In this document: one piece after another, positions 49,096 through 57,345 of the stretch
How the letters are laid out: each line of letters begins with the position of its first letter
How positions within the stretch are numbered: position 1 is the stretch's first letter
Source: a virus
DNA length: 58,222 nt
Virus record (IMG/VR): IMGVR_UViG_3300045978_000161
Location: 1 to 58,222 of that record
Reading direction: 5' to 3' (one strand)
Translations under genes and position numbers: made by a program
Notes under the pieces: model-generated
Told to the model about the DNA's origin: nothing
Database searches by the model: none
Seen by the model: the letters and a program-made list of their open reading frames with translations, nothing else

Positions 49096-49316
49096 CAGGA
49101 CACCGGCGTCACGTAGATGAGACGGTTGCGGCCCTTCTGGCTATCGGGCAGCCCCTCCTGCGCAGCCTTGGCCGCGTAGCTCTCCTCCAGTTTCATGAGT
49201 GTCTCCAGGCTCGCCATCGTGATGGCGCGGCCGTTGTACTGCACCTGCTGGCCGCCGGCGACCAGCTCGTCGATCGCGGTGCGCACTGCTTCGAGTCGCT
49301 GCGTGTAGGTTGCCAT
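49095..49316 (-). CDS. Head-tail joining protein, GpW type
   Basis: 73 residues, nearly the length of lambda GpW (68). Position between terminase and portal and the helix-hairpin-strand pattern (LEAVRTAIDELVAGGQQVQYNGRAITMA) agree. It plugs and completes the packaged head. Confidence 0.85.
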   Translation of the reverse strand: MATYTQRLEAVRTAIDELVAGGQQVQYNGRAITMASLETLMKLEESYAAKAAQEGLPDSQKGRNRLIYVTPVS

Positions 49317-51103
49317 CAGATTTGCACTCCCGGATTTCGGATGCCACGGGCCGGCGCCGCCGGCGGCGGCTTGCCGTCATCGTGTTTAAGATACCGGACG
49401 TTTTCGATGTGGGCTAAGAGCACCTGCAAGGCTTCGGCGTCCAGCCAGTCATTCACGCCCGTTTTGACCCAGTGCACCTTGCCGGACGGCAGGCGCATAC
49501 GCTGCTCGCCGACGAGCTGCCGGCAGTAGTCATCGTCGATCCCCTTGAACAAGTGCCAGGAGCCCGGCTGATCCTGCGGCCATCGCAGCCGATCGTGCAC
49601 CCAACCCTTGAAGAAACCGTGATCGAAGATCCAGCGCTTCAGGCCCCGCTTGATCTTCTTGCCGGAGCGCAATACCTCCACTTCGCTCGCGCTGTAGAGC
49701 TTGTTCGGCGCGTCGCGGCCCTTGGTGGCGTAGGCCGTCGACAGTCGCTTCTCGCAAAAGCTGTACACCTGTTCGGTGCGATAACCGGAGTCGACCGCGA
49801 TCGCGTCATAGGCGTGTTCCTGGAAGCCCTTGTCGGCGAATGCATCCAGGCGGTTCCACACCTCCTGCTCATCGGTCTTGCCCCACAGCTCCTCACGGTG
49901 CAGGAGCCATGATTCCAGCTCCACGCCCCACCCGCGCACGATGACGACCAGGTGATCTTGCTGCACGTCGACCGTCATGAAGATCTTGCGCACACCCTTC
50001 GGCACGATGCCCATGTCGTAGGTGGAATCGGCCGAGAGCTTCTTGATCTCTTCCCACGGTGGCGCCTCGCCGCGCAGTCGGAACAGCTCGCCGAAGCGCA
50101 GGTTGATCACACCGCGGATGGTGGCCTCGTCGTGCGATCGCGCGGCCGTCAGCCAGGCGTATGCCGATTGCCCCCAGGAGACCCACGGCGACAGGAGACC
50201 GCTGATCCAGATCGTGTACCACTCGCTGTCGGGCGGATCTCCCATCACCTTGCCGTCGACGACGTACTGGCCTGGCGCGATGGGGAGCCCGGCCGCGATC
50301 ATCGCATCCTTGTCGCGCTCCTCGATCAAGGTGCCGCAACGCCAGTGCAGTAGTTTGGCCTTGCGCTTCGCCTTCGCCGGCGAGTCGCCCTCCTGCCAGC
50401 CGGTCAGATACTGCAGCCGCGGCGCGAAGTACTCGCCGCAGTGCGGACACGGCACCATGAATTCGTGGCGCGTGCCGTTCTGCCAGATCTTCCACATCTT
50501 GCTGCCGATGTCCTGGGGATCCGAGACGCCCCAGTGCTCGAGGCCGGTGACCTCGTGCTTGACCGTCTCCACGGATCCTTCCGTCGGCGAGCTGGTGGCG
50601 ATCAGGATGCCGCCCGACTGCCGGTAGTTCGACAGGCGTGCTTCGCCCTGGGTCACCACGTCGCCGTGCCCGGGGATGTCCTCGCACTTGTCCACCTCGT
50701 CGACGACGACGGTGTGCGCGGGCATGGACGCGATCTCGGTCGCGGATCCTGCCCAGGCAAACCGCATGATCGTGCCGGCGATCCGCTTCAGCAGTTTCTT
50801 CTGTCGCTGCTTCGACTCCTTGCTGGCGAGCGACGCGCTGTTCTTCACCATCTGATCGAACTGCGGCTCGATCACGTTCTCCACGTTGCTCTTGGTCGGG
50901 CCGATCCACAGACACGGCGCCGGATCGTTGTCGAGCTTCTCGCCCTGGATGTTCATCAGGCTCGCGGTCTTGCCCATCTGCGTGCCACAGACGATGCCGA
51001 TGCCAATCCACTTCATTGCCACCGCCTCGTCGGTCGGTGGAATCATGTACGGGGTGCGGTGCGGTCGGTACTTACCCGGCTCCGGAGAGTCCGGCGGCAT
51101 CAT
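49316..51103 (-). CDS. Terminase large subunit, GpA family
   Basis: 595 residues from the ATG at 51103, taken because the longer frame would overlap the small subunit more deeply; an ATG at 51100 is equal. Walker A-like GTQMGKTA is at 40-47 and Walker B VVVDEVD at 132-138. The C-terminal nuclease part has VQQDHLVVIVRGW and the later acidic residues of the RNase H-like fold. It cuts and pumps DNA into the procapsid, so packaging should use cos or related sites. Confidence 0.95.
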   Translation of the reverse strand: MMPPDSPEPGKYRPHRTPYMIPPTDEAVAMKWIGIGIVCGTQMGKTASLMNIQGEKLDNDPAPCLWIGPTKSNVENVIEPQFDQMVKNSASLASKESKQRQKKLLKRIAGTIMRFAWAGSATEIASMPAHTVVVDEVDKCEDIPGHGDVVTQGEARLSNYRQSGGILIATSSPTEGSVETVKHEVTGLEHWGVSDPQDIGSKMWKIWQNGTRHEFMVPCPHCGEYFAPRLQYLTGWQEGDSPAKAKRKAKLLHWRCGTLIEERDKDAMIAAGLPIAPGQYVVDGKVMGDPPDSEWYTIWISGLLSPWVSWGQSAYAWLTAARSHDEATIRGVINLRFGELFRLRGEAPPWEEIKKLSADSTYDMGIVPKGVRKIFMTVDVQQDHLVVIVRGWGVELESWLLHREELWGKTDEQEVWNRLDAFADKGFQEHAYDAIAVDSGYRTEQVYSFCEKRLSTAYATKGRDAPNKLYSASEVEVLRSGKKIKRGLKRWIFDHGFFKGWVHDRLRWPQDQPGSWHLFKGIDDDYCRQLVGEQRMRLPSGKVHWVKTGVNDWLDAEALQVLLAHIENVRYLKHDDGKPPPAAPARGIRNPGVQI

Positions 51104-51692
51104 CCGGTTCTGCGCTGCCCACTTCGTCGGCGTGGTGCGGATCGAAGGTCGTAGCGCTCGCGCCAGGCTGCGGCATCGCGCCGAGAGAGTCTGCGCACTT
51201 TTCCAGATAATCAGCGAGAAGATTGTCGACTCCGCGAAGTTCCGACTGTAGGCGCTGGTAGATTTTTGGGGGGTCGGTGATGCCGGCGAGTTCACTAGCT
51301 AGTCTCCCAGGGATGCCTTCGTGGGCCGTGCGCACCTGCACGACCAGGCCGTGCATGAGATCGTCGACCTGCGGCCAGGCCGCAAGCTCGCCCATGCGAC
51401 GGAAGTTTTCCATTTCCACTTTCGTGGCCTGCGCGCGCGCGAGGCGCGATGTCTCGTTGCCGCGCGTGTTCTCGCGCGCGTGTTGCTTCAGATAGCGGAT
51501 GTACCCGCGCACCGAGTCGCGCAGGTTGTATTGGCCGCGAACTGGTCGGGCTATCCACCCTTCATTCGCGAGCTGCTGCAGGCGCCGATCGGTGATCTCC
51601 AGGAGGCCCGCGATCACGCGCGCAGGAAACGACGGCCCGGCACCGGATTGAGGTGCGTCTGTGCGGGAAGTCTCGTTTTCGTCAGGTTCCAT
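51072..51692 (-). CDS. Terminase small subunit, Nu1 type
   Basis: 206 residues. The N-terminal part (VIAGLLEITDRRLQQLANEGWIARP) is a winged-helix DNA-binding domain as in Nu1, followed by a helical body. It recognises the packaging site. First gene of the late operon; the AT-rich stretch before it may hold the late promoter. Confidence 0.85.
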   Translation of the reverse strand: MEPDENETSRTDAPQSGAGPSFPARVIAGLLEITDRRLQQLANEGWIARPVRGQYNLRDSVRGYIRYLKQHARENTRGNETSRLARAQATKVEMENFRRMGELAAWPQVDDLMHGLVVQVRTAHEGIPGRLASELAGITDPPKIYQRLQSELRGVDNLLADYLEKCADSLGAMPQPGASATTFDPHHADEVGSAEPDDAAGLSGAG

Positions 51693-51785
51693 GCCCGAAA
51701 CTCGCCTTTTTTATGGGACCGATCAGACACTTACAGGACGCGATGGTGATGGCTTCGCCATGTTTCCTGGGGGACAATTCTCTTA
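51693..51785. promoter_or_regulatory. Divergent region for late and clamp operons
   Basis: Between the small terminase and the clamp-like gene. On the minus strand CATAAAAAAGG (about 51713-51703) is AT-rich and promoter-like. A tiny ATGGC-TTC-GCCAT hairpin lies at about 51748-51760. No consensus -35 box. Confidence 0.4.
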
Positions 51786-51828
51786 CCGGCCAATTCCGGC
51801 CGGCAATGACAGTCCCCCAGGAGGGCAT
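51786..51828 (+). promoter_or_regulatory. Leader hairpin C, CCGGCC type
   Basis: CCGGCC (51786-51791) and GGCCGG (51798-51803) form the same stem as in leader elements A and B, followed by CCCCCAGGAGGGCAT at the ribosome site of the clamp-like gene. The upstream TAGGC palindrome is absent. Confidence 0.6.
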
Positions 51829-53034
51829 ATGTCTCAGAAGAAACCCGCTGGCCTCAAGGCCGGCAAGATGAAAGCGAAAACCGCGAGCCTCACCAGCGGC
51901 CGCGTCCCTGCGACCCGCAACGCGAACGGCTCGATCAAGACGCCGGCGGAACGCGAAGCCGCCAGCGCTGCCAGGATGGCGAAGAATCTCGCGGCGAAGG
52001 TGCCGGCCGGCGACAAGCCGGGCAACGGCCACAAGCCGGCGACGATGCAGCAGGCGGCCAGCACCTCGCCGACCATCCCGGAAAAATCCGTGGTGGCGAC
52101 GATCGCGCCGGCGCCGGCGGCCACTCCTCCGAAGGCCGAAGCCGAAGCACTGGGCCCCGCGACCCATGTGGATCTGCCGGTCAAGTTCCTGTCGGCTGCG
52201 CTCGCGATCGCGCCCAAGGGTGACGTGCGGCACTACCTGAACGGCGTGCTGGTCCAGCAGATCGACGACAAGCAGCTGCGCCTGGTGGCGACCGACGGCC
52301 ACCGGCTGTTCGTCGCGCACCTCGATCCGGGCTGCGTGCTCGATTGGGCGCAGGGTGGCGGCATCATCATCCCGCGCGAGGAGCTGGAGCGCGTCGTGAA
52401 GTACATCGGCAAGGCGGCCGAGCTGCGCGTGCAGTTCGGACTGCGCCACCCGTCGATGAAGCTGCTGGAGATCGCCGGCATCGGCGAATTCACGGTGAAG
52501 CCGACTGACGGCCCGTATCCCGACTACCAGCGTGTGGTCGACGAGGCGGGCGCATCGTTGGGCGGCGAGCGCGAGCAGCTGGCTGTGTCGCAGATCGACA
52601 GCAAGTACCTCAAGTCCGCCGGCGTCGTGGCTGCGACGCTGGAGAGCAAGGGCATCATCCCGTTCCTGTCGGCGCCTGGATCCCGGGCTCCGAGCGTGTT
52701 CGCCTTCTCCGAAGTGCCGAACGCGCTGCTCTACATCATGGGCCAGGAGGGCCGTGCCGAAGCGCTGCCGGCCGCCACGATCAAACTGTTCGGCGTCGAC
52801 GCGATGCGCACTGCGCTCGCGAAGATCGAGGAGCAGATCGAGGTGTCCGAGCGCAATGCCAAGACCACCAAGCACGAACACTTCCGAGTGGCGAGCTTGC
52901 AGAAGGTGGAGCGTCTCAAGCTGCGTGCCGAGCAGCTGCGCACCAACCTCGCGCCGAAGTTGCCTGCACCCCAGACGGGTGAGTCCAAGCCCGCGACACC
53001 CGATGCCTCCGCGTCGGGTGCTGCGGTTCACTGA
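51829..53034 (+). CDS. DNA polymerase III beta sliding-clamp-like protein
   Basis: 401 residues. Residues 1-110 are basic, low-complexity and absent from bacterial clamps. Residues 133-270 match clamp domain II: VRHYLNGVLV (133-142), LRLVATDGHRL (150-160), a basic strand, and DGPYPDYQRV (227-236). Residues 270-325 resemble the start of domain III, and the last 75 are a helical coiled tail. Bacterial clamps have three domains (about 366 residues); here one to one and a half are present, so it may be an altered clamp. No polymerase is encoded, so it probably meets host polymerase or clamp loader. Confidence 0.85.
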   Translation: MSQKKPAGLKAGKMKAKTASLTSGRVPATRNANGSIKTPAEREAASAARMAKNLAAKVPAGDKPGNGHKPATMQQAASTSPTIPEKSVVATIAPAPAATPPKAEAEALGPATHVDLPVKFLSAALAIAPKGDVRHYLNGVLVQQIDDKQLRLVATDGHRLFVAHLDPGCVLDWAQGGGIIIPREELERVVKYIGKAAELRVQFGLRHPSMKLLEIAGIGEFTVKPTDGPYPDYQRVVDEAGASLGGEREQLAVSQIDSKYLKSAGVVAATLESKGIIPFLSAPGSRAPSVFAFSEVPNALLYIMGQEGRAEALPAATIKLFGVDAMRTALAKIEEQIEVSERNAKTTKHEHFRVASLQKVERLKLRAEQLRTNLAPKLPAPQTGESKPATPDASASGAAVH

Positions 53035-53047
53035 GGCAGCACGGGGG

Positions 53048-53074
53048 GCCGGGCGTGTGCCCGGCTCCTCGTTT
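53048..53074 (+). terminator. Hairpin after the clamp-like gene
   Basis: GCCGGGC (53048-53054) and GCCCGGC (53059-53065) with a GTGT loop, followed by TCCTCGTTTC, a T-rich tail. It may be an attenuator that lowers expression of the RarA-like gene relative to the clamp. Confidence 0.6.
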
Positions 53075-53164
53075 CTTTTCGTCCAACTACCCGATGGATG
53101 CCCGATGAACCCCCCACTGCATGACAATCTAACTCTCGATTTTCCAGACCCGCAGGGAGAAACC

Positions 53165-53752
53165 ATGTCCAGGATCCCGCCCACAATCCACGGTCTCAAC
53201 GCGCTGTACTGCATCAGCGCGCTGCAGAAGTTCATTCGCCGCGGCATGGAACGCGAGGCGATGGAGGTGGCTGTCGAGCTGCACCTCACCTCGAAGAACT
53301 TCGCCAGCATGGTGTTCAACCGGCTGGAGGTGATCTGCCACGAAGATATCGACACCCTCACGCAGCCGTGGCTGGTGCCATTCGTCGCGACGGCGATGGA
53401 GCAGTGTCGCAAGTGGTACGACCCCGACAAGTTAGGCCGGTCACGGATGCCGATGGGTAACGCCATTCGGCTCATGTGCCGTGCCCAGAAGTCCCGCGAG
53501 GGCGACCACTTCCAGGCCGCGATCGGCTGGCGAGCGGTGCTGACGCACTACAAGCCGGAGCTGCCCGACTGGATCCACGACCAGCACACCACCATCGGCC
53601 GCAAGGCCGGGCGCGGTGTCGAGTACTTCCGTTCGATCTCAACCCAACTGATCCCGACTCCTCCGGCGAAAGACCGCTACGAGGATGAGGCTTACGAAAT
53701 GTGGACGCTGAAAGCCGAGCGCGAGCGCGTCCAGGGAGGCAACGATGAGTGA
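53165..53752 (+). CDS. RarA/clamp-loader C-terminal-domain-like protein
   Basis: 195 residues from the ATG at 53165 with GGGAGA upstream (an in-frame ATG at 53105 lacks a ribosome site). ISALQKFIRRG (17-27), NRLEVICHEDIDTL (52-65), and GNAIRLMCRAQKS (98-110) align with the C-terminal helical domain of RarA/MgsA AAA+ ATPases (ISALHKSVRG, RLVRIASEDVG, AQAIVYLASAPKS). The AAA+ domain itself is missing. In RarA this domain drives tetramerisation and interaction with replication proteins. The pairing with a clamp-like protein suggests it controls or recruits the host clamp machinery. Confidence 0.7.
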   Translation: MSRIPPTIHGLNALYCISALQKFIRRGMEREAMEVAVELHLTSKNFASMVFNRLEVICHEDIDTLTQPWLVPFVATAMEQCRKWYDPDKLGRSRMPMGNAIRLMCRAQKSREGDHFQAAIGWRAVLTHYKPELPDWIHDQHTTIGRKAGRGVEYFRSISTQLIPTPPAKDRYEDEAYEMWTLKAERERVQGGNDE

Positions 53753-54185
53753 GCAACAAACGATGAGCTGCGTGCCGATCACGCCGACGCTGGTGCCGCT
53801 GGATCAAAGGATCCAGACCTTGCCCAAGCACTTCGGCGCCGGCCGGCTGATGCAGGTGTTCGAGAACCGCGTGTACGACACGATGGATGCCCAGGCCGCT
53901 GGCTACAAAGGTGGCTTCTGGGAGTTCATCGAACTGTCGAACGGCGGCTTTTACATGCGCCCGCCGGCGGGACCGCTCGCCGGCAAGTGGATGCTCGATT
54001 GCGAGAGCAACGGCTACCAGGGCGAGCTGTCGGCCGATGCGATCGGCATCGTCATGTGCCTGCACGCCTATTCGCACCTGTCCTTCGAGTTCCCGACGCA
54101 GGTGCTGGCCGAGAAGTTCCACGCGCTGCGCGAGTACGCGATGGATCACCCCGAAGCTAACGAGATCATTCAGGCGATCGACTGA
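53745..54185 (+). CDS. ardB-like: Antirestriction protein ArdB/KlcA family
   Basis: 146 residues, as expected for ArdB/KlcA (about 144). GGFWEFIELSNGGFYMRP (about 56-73) and FENRVYDTMD are the family hallmark. The proteins counter type I restriction in vivo without binding DNA. Overlaps the RarA-like gene by 8 bases. Confidence 0.9.
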   Translation: MSEQQTMSCVPITPTLVPLDQRIQTLPKHFGAGRLMQVFENRVYDTMDAQAAGYKGGFWEFIELSNGGFYMRPPAGPLAGKWMLDCESNGYQGELSADAIGIVMCLHAYSHLSFEFPTQVLAEKFHALREYAMDHPEANEIIQAID

Positions 54186-54200
54186 CACCCAGGAGGGACC

Positions 54201-54683
54201 ATGCAAACCGAATCCGATGTTTCCCAGGCGATCGCGCTGCTGCCGGCGATCGACGATCTGCTCGCCTACGAGGCCGAGGCCTTCGACAATGACGAGCCGG
54301 TGGAGGCCGCCGATTTCGTCGACTTCTTCTCGCAGATCCGCCCGCGACTTGTTGAGCTCATGGCGACGGCGCGCGCGACCGAGATCACCACGCTGCTCGA
54401 GCTGGTGGCCGCGGCACTCGACTACAACGCGCCTGACTTCGATGACGAGACCAGCGAGGGTGACTACAAGGTTGGCGGCAACGACGTGCTCGAGTGGTGG
54501 GTCGAGTTCCGGCTGACGCTGCGCCGGGCCTACGCGGCCGCGGCGAACGGCGTCAACGCGCGCACCCAGGCGCTGCTCAATCTGCGGCAGTACATCGTGT
54601 TCGACCCGGAGGGAGATCTGTCCCGCCAGGAATTCGACGCGATGCTCGCGGCCGCGGATCTGGCGATCAAAGGGAGGGCGTGA
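54201..54683 (+). CDS. Acidic hypothetical protein
   Basis: 160 residues, ribosome site CCCAGGAGGGA. Helical and acidic (DDLLAYEAEAFDNDEPVEAADFVDFF). Many surface Glu/Asp could mimic DNA, as in some anti-restriction proteins, and it is next to ArdB; this is inference from charge and place only. Confidence 0.6.
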   Translation: MQTESDVSQAIALLPAIDDLLAYEAEAFDNDEPVEAADFVDFFSQIRPRLVELMATARATEITTLLELVAAALDYNAPDFDDETSEGDYKVGGNDVLEWWVEFRLTLRRAYAAAANGVNARTQALLNLRQYIVFDPEGDLSRQEFDAMLAAADLAIKGRA

Positions 54684-54686
54684 CCC

Positions 54687-54920
54687 ATGGCAATGCGGAA
54701 GAAAAAGGTGCAGCTCGCTATCTACTCGGTGTTCGGGCAGATCGAGCAGGCGGCCGCGAATCACATGCTGCGCGAGGGCCGTGGCACGCGGATCGAGTTT
54801 AAGGACATTCCGGAGGGTGTCCGCTACAACGACAAGAAGGTGCCGGCCGCGTTCGCGATCGTGCTGCGCGGCCCGGAGATCCGCGAGTACGCGAACCTCT
54901 GCGATGCGCTGAAGGCCTGA
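54687..54920 (+). CDS. Hypothetical small protein
   Basis: 77 residues, three bases after the previous stop. Basic N-terminus (MRKKKV) then mixed alpha/beta. Ends just before a strong terminator, last gene of the clamp operon. No family recognised. Confidence 0.6.
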   Translation: MAMRKKKVQLAIYSVFGQIEQAAANHMLREGRGTRIEFKDIPEGVRYNDKKVPAAFAIVLRGPEIREYANLCDALKA

Positions 54921-54943
54921 TTGATCCGTTGGGGGTAGACAGC

Positions 54944-55231
54944 TCAAGTCCTGGCGCGAGCTGTCGGGGAGGGCGTCTGCGAAAGCCGGCGCCCTCTTTT
55001 TTTCACCCGTGGATACCAGTGGAGTGCGTGCACCTTGGCATCCTTCGGGATCTCCTCCACCGGCCAGCGCAGGCATTTGAGGTGCTGCCGATAGTCGCGC
55101 TTGCTGTCGCGCCGGATCTCTTGCACCAGGTAGCAGGATCCCGCCGGCGTCTTGAGGAAGTGCCCGGGCTCCAGGTCGATCGCGCCGTCGTAGAACAGCT
55201 TGCATGGTGTATATGCCGGCTTGCGCCGCAT
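54944..55231 (-). CDS. Hypothetical basic protein
   Basis: 95 residues with strand-rich core (LFYDGAIDLEPGHFLKTPAGSCYLVQEI), like a small SH3-like barrel, and a basic tail (RVKKRGRRL). It converges on the opposite operon, whose terminator overlaps it. Follows the GT-A gene directly (stop TAG against ATG). Confidence 0.6.
   Translation of the reverse strand: MRRKPAYTPCKLFYDGAIDLEPGHFLKTPAGSCYLVQEIRRDSKRDYRQHLKCLRWPVEEIPKDAKVHALHWYPRVKKRGRRLSQTPSPTARART
54969..55003 (+). terminator. Rho-independent terminator
   Basis: GAGGGCG (54969-54975) and CGCCCTC (54990-54996) followed by seven T (54997-55003). The best terminator in the window, closing the plus-strand operon that begins at 51829. It lies inside the 3' end of the converging gene 54944-55231. 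Confidence 0.85.
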
Positions 55232-56005
55232 CTACTTCTGCGCGGCCGCGTTGGTGCGCGAGACGCGGATCGAGATCGCGCTCGATGCCCGCTTGCCTTT
55301 CTTCGCGAACGCCGGCGGCTGGAAGCTCACGTGTTTGCCCCACCGCCGCAGGATCGTTTCGGTGGTGGCCGCGTAACTCTCCGGCGTCACCACGCCGACG
55401 TTGCCGCCGGCGCCGCTGAAGATCCGGCCGACGTCGAAGTAGTAGCGCACGTCCGTGTAGATGCAGCGGTCCTGGAGCAGCGTGCGCAGCGTCCAGTCGA
55501 CCGCTGCGTGTGCAGTGAGCTGCTCGTCATAGTGCCGCTTGCGTGCCGCGCCCATGCAACCCCAGACGGATCCGGCGAGCTGCGTCGGGACGATCGGCCG
55601 GCTGTCGGGGCGGATGATGGTGGTGTTCGGCGTGCGGCTCCAGCAAAAGCACGTCAGGCGCAGATCCGCGCAGCACTGCATCGTGTTCTCGATGACGGCC
55701 AGGATCTCCTCCGCGTCGACGATGTAGCGCTTGTGCCCGACGTTGCACTGAACGCCCTGCAGGTCATCGTCGCTGAACACCAGCGACTCCTCCTGGAAGT
55801 GCTCCATGCACCAGTTGATCACGCGGGGCAGACCGTCGAACGGCGGGTGCAGGACGAGCTGCTCCGCCGGCACGAATGGCGCGTAGTCCGCGCGCTCGCG
55901 CTCGTCGATCACGATGGTGGCCGACGGCAGGAGCCAGCGGATCGTCTCCATGTTGTGCGGCCGCTTGCGCGACGGCACCACGATTCGGTAGGTGGGCAGG
56001 CTCAT
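55232..56005 (-). CDS. GT-A glycosyltransferase, TET-associated-like
   Basis: 257 residues from the ATG at 56005 (ATGA overlap). YRIVVPSRKRP (6-16), VFSDDDLQG (DDD at 79-81) and a later WTLRTLLQDRCIYTDVRYYF with a GGN segment fit the GT-A pattern of TAGT enzymes, which in phages are linked to glycosylated, hypermodified DNA bases. Neighbouring genes include a ParB/Srx protein, also typical of modification clusters. No TET/JBP oxidase is found in the window, so the acceptor base would need a different first step. Confidence 0.7.
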   Translation of the reverse strand: MSLPTYRIVVPSRKRPHNMETIRWLLPSATIVIDERERADYAPFVPAEQLVLHPPFDGLPRVINWCMEHFQEESLVFSDDDLQGVQCNVGHKRYIVDAEEILAVIENTMQCCADLRLTCFCWSRTPNTTIIRPDSRPIVPTQLAGSVWGCMGAARKRHYDEQLTAHAAVDWTLRTLLQDRCIYTDVRYYFDVGRIFSGAGGNVGVVTPESYAATTETILRRWGKHVSFQPPAFAKKGKRASSAISIRVSRTNAAAQK

Positions 56006-56250
56006 GTCGGCCACCCCGCGAGCTGGTTGCCCGATGGCGGGCTTGGCGTCCAGAGCTTCGCGTACTCCGTGCAGCAGCTCTCGCAGAACAACCGACCAGG
56101 TGCGCGTGGGTGCTTGCCGCACCGGCACAGCCCGCCCGCCGGCGCCGCGGCCGCCGGTGCTGTCTCGAGCTGCTCGCCCATTGCGAAACTTTTCTGGTCC
56201 GGTTTCCCGTTATGCGAAACCTTCACTCGCGATTTCGTGTTACGCCGCAT
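56002..56250 (-). CDS. Small zinc-knuckle protein
   Basis: 82 residues from the ATG at 56250, inside the end of the preceding gene. CRCG and CESCC form a single zinc site. Basic N-terminal helix (MRRNTKSRVKVSHNG). It may assist the GT-A enzyme or bind nucleic acid. Confidence 0.6.
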   Translation of the reverse strand: MRRNTKSRVKVSHNGKPDQKSFAMGEQLETAPAAAAPAGGLCRCGKHPRAPGRLFCESCCTEYAKLWTPSPPSGNQLAGWPT

Positions 56251-56710
56251 ACTCCACCCCAGTGTCGAGAAGATCGACCACCCAACTGCAGATGCGTCCG
56301 GCACCTGCATCACGCACTCCATCCCAGGGGCGCGCGTAGTCGGGCCCGCGGCCACGGGCCGCGGTGTGAAAGGAAACTTGCCCCGTCGGGATCTCGATGT
56401 ACAGCACCCACTTGTGGTGCGGCTGCTCCGGATCCTCCGCCCATCCCCACGGGATCGGCGTTGCGAGCTTCTCCAGCGCGTCCACCAGGTTGCCCATTGC
56501 CCACTGCTTGCGATCGTAGGCGGCATCCTTGAACCGGCGGCCGCGGTACTTCTTCGCGCGCGAGCTGCTCTTGTTGGCGCGCACCAGGTTCATCGCGAGC
56601 ACGCCGGCGCTGCCCAGGCGCTCAAGCCTGCGGTACAGCTCCATGGTGCGATCGCCGTCGGAGCCGTCATAGACGCCCATCACGTAAGCGATCGTGTCGG
56701 CGCGGCTCAT
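56240..56710 (-). CDS. Hypothetical phage protein
   Basis: 156 residues. The N-terminus YVMGVYDGSDGDRTMELYRRL and the centre KYRGRRFKDAAYDRKQWAMG resemble a group of phage proteins seen next to modification genes, but no named family is certain. The C-terminal half includes YIEIPTGQVSFH and GPDYARPWDG. ATGA overlap at its start. Confidence 0.65.
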   Translation of the reverse strand: MSRADTIAYVMGVYDGSDGDRTMELYRRLERLGSAGVLAMNLVRANKSSSRAKKYRGRRFKDAAYDRKQWAMGNLVDALEKLATPIPWGWAEDPEQPHHKWVLYIEIPTGQVSFHTAARGRGPDYARPWDGVRDAGAGRICSWVVDLLDTGVEYAA

Positions 56711-57345
56711 GGGTTGAACACGCCGTTAGTCAGGTGCCCGTGATAGCCCGGCGTCTGAATCGAGCCCGCGCCGGCGCCGCACGTTCGGCCGCGCTTGTCG
56801 ACGGTGATCATCGGCGGCGTGCCGTGCCGCACCCAACACCGATGCGAGCTGGCGAACTCGCCGACGTCATCCTTCTTGTCGCAGTTGCTGGCCTGGGAGT
56901 CGATACACCAGGTATGCCCGTCGGGGCAGCAGACGTGCAGGCTCATGCCGTCGGGGCCCTTCCAGCGCGCCGGCGACCACCAGGCGTCCCACATCATGCC
57001 CGGCGTCGGATGCCGGATGCTGTGCTCGCGGCCCTCGTCGTCCAGGTAGATAGCCTCACCGAATACCTGTCGCTCCGCGTGCTCCGGCACCGGCTCGTTA
57101 CAGGTGGTGCAGTGGGTCGGCCAGCGCGGATCGCCGTTGAAGCTGCGCGGATCCCACTCCGGGCCCGTGTGGTCGATGTACTGGCCGCCGGCGCCGTCGG
57201 TGTGCGGCTTGAGGACCAGGGCGAACTTGCCGAGCGCGGTCATCGCGTTGTGATATCCGCGGCCGCGACATCCGTCGCCCCAGTACACGCGCAGGTAGCG
57301 CCACTCCTGTTCGGTGCGGTGGACGAAAAAGCACTTGACTCCCAT
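56707..57345 (-). CDS. Hypothetical protein with multiple Cys/His
   Basis: 212 residues from the ATG at 57345 (TGATG overlap). CTTCNEPVPEH and the region with CCPDGHTWCIDSQASNC contain many Cys and His; three metal sites are conceivable. It includes a WDPRSFNGDPRW segment like a small enzyme fold, but no known motif. Second gene of this operon after the ParB/Srx protein. Confidence 0.65.
   Translation of the reverse strand: MGVKCFFVHRTEQEWRYLRVYWGDGCRGRGYHNAMTALGKFALVLKPHTDGAGGQYIDHTGPEWDPRSFNGDPRWPTHCTTCNEPVPEHAERQVFGEAIYLDDEGREHSIRHPTPGMMWDAWWSPARWKGPDGMSLHVCCPDGHTWCIDSQASNCDKKDDVGEFASSHRCWVRHGTPPMITVDKRGRTCGAGAGSIQTPGYHGHLTNGVFNP

Noticed and set aside
53472-55343. Minus-strand open frame (623 codons) opposite ArdB and its neighbours
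   Set aside because: Runs antisense through three well-supported genes and the terminator; the translation is low-complexity Arg-rich.
54929-56743. Long plus-strand open frame (604 codons) opposite the glycosyltransferase operon
   Set aside because: Shadow of GC-rich minus-strand genes with matched overlaps and motifs; its translation is Arg/Ala/Val/His-rich without a fold and it has no ribosome site.
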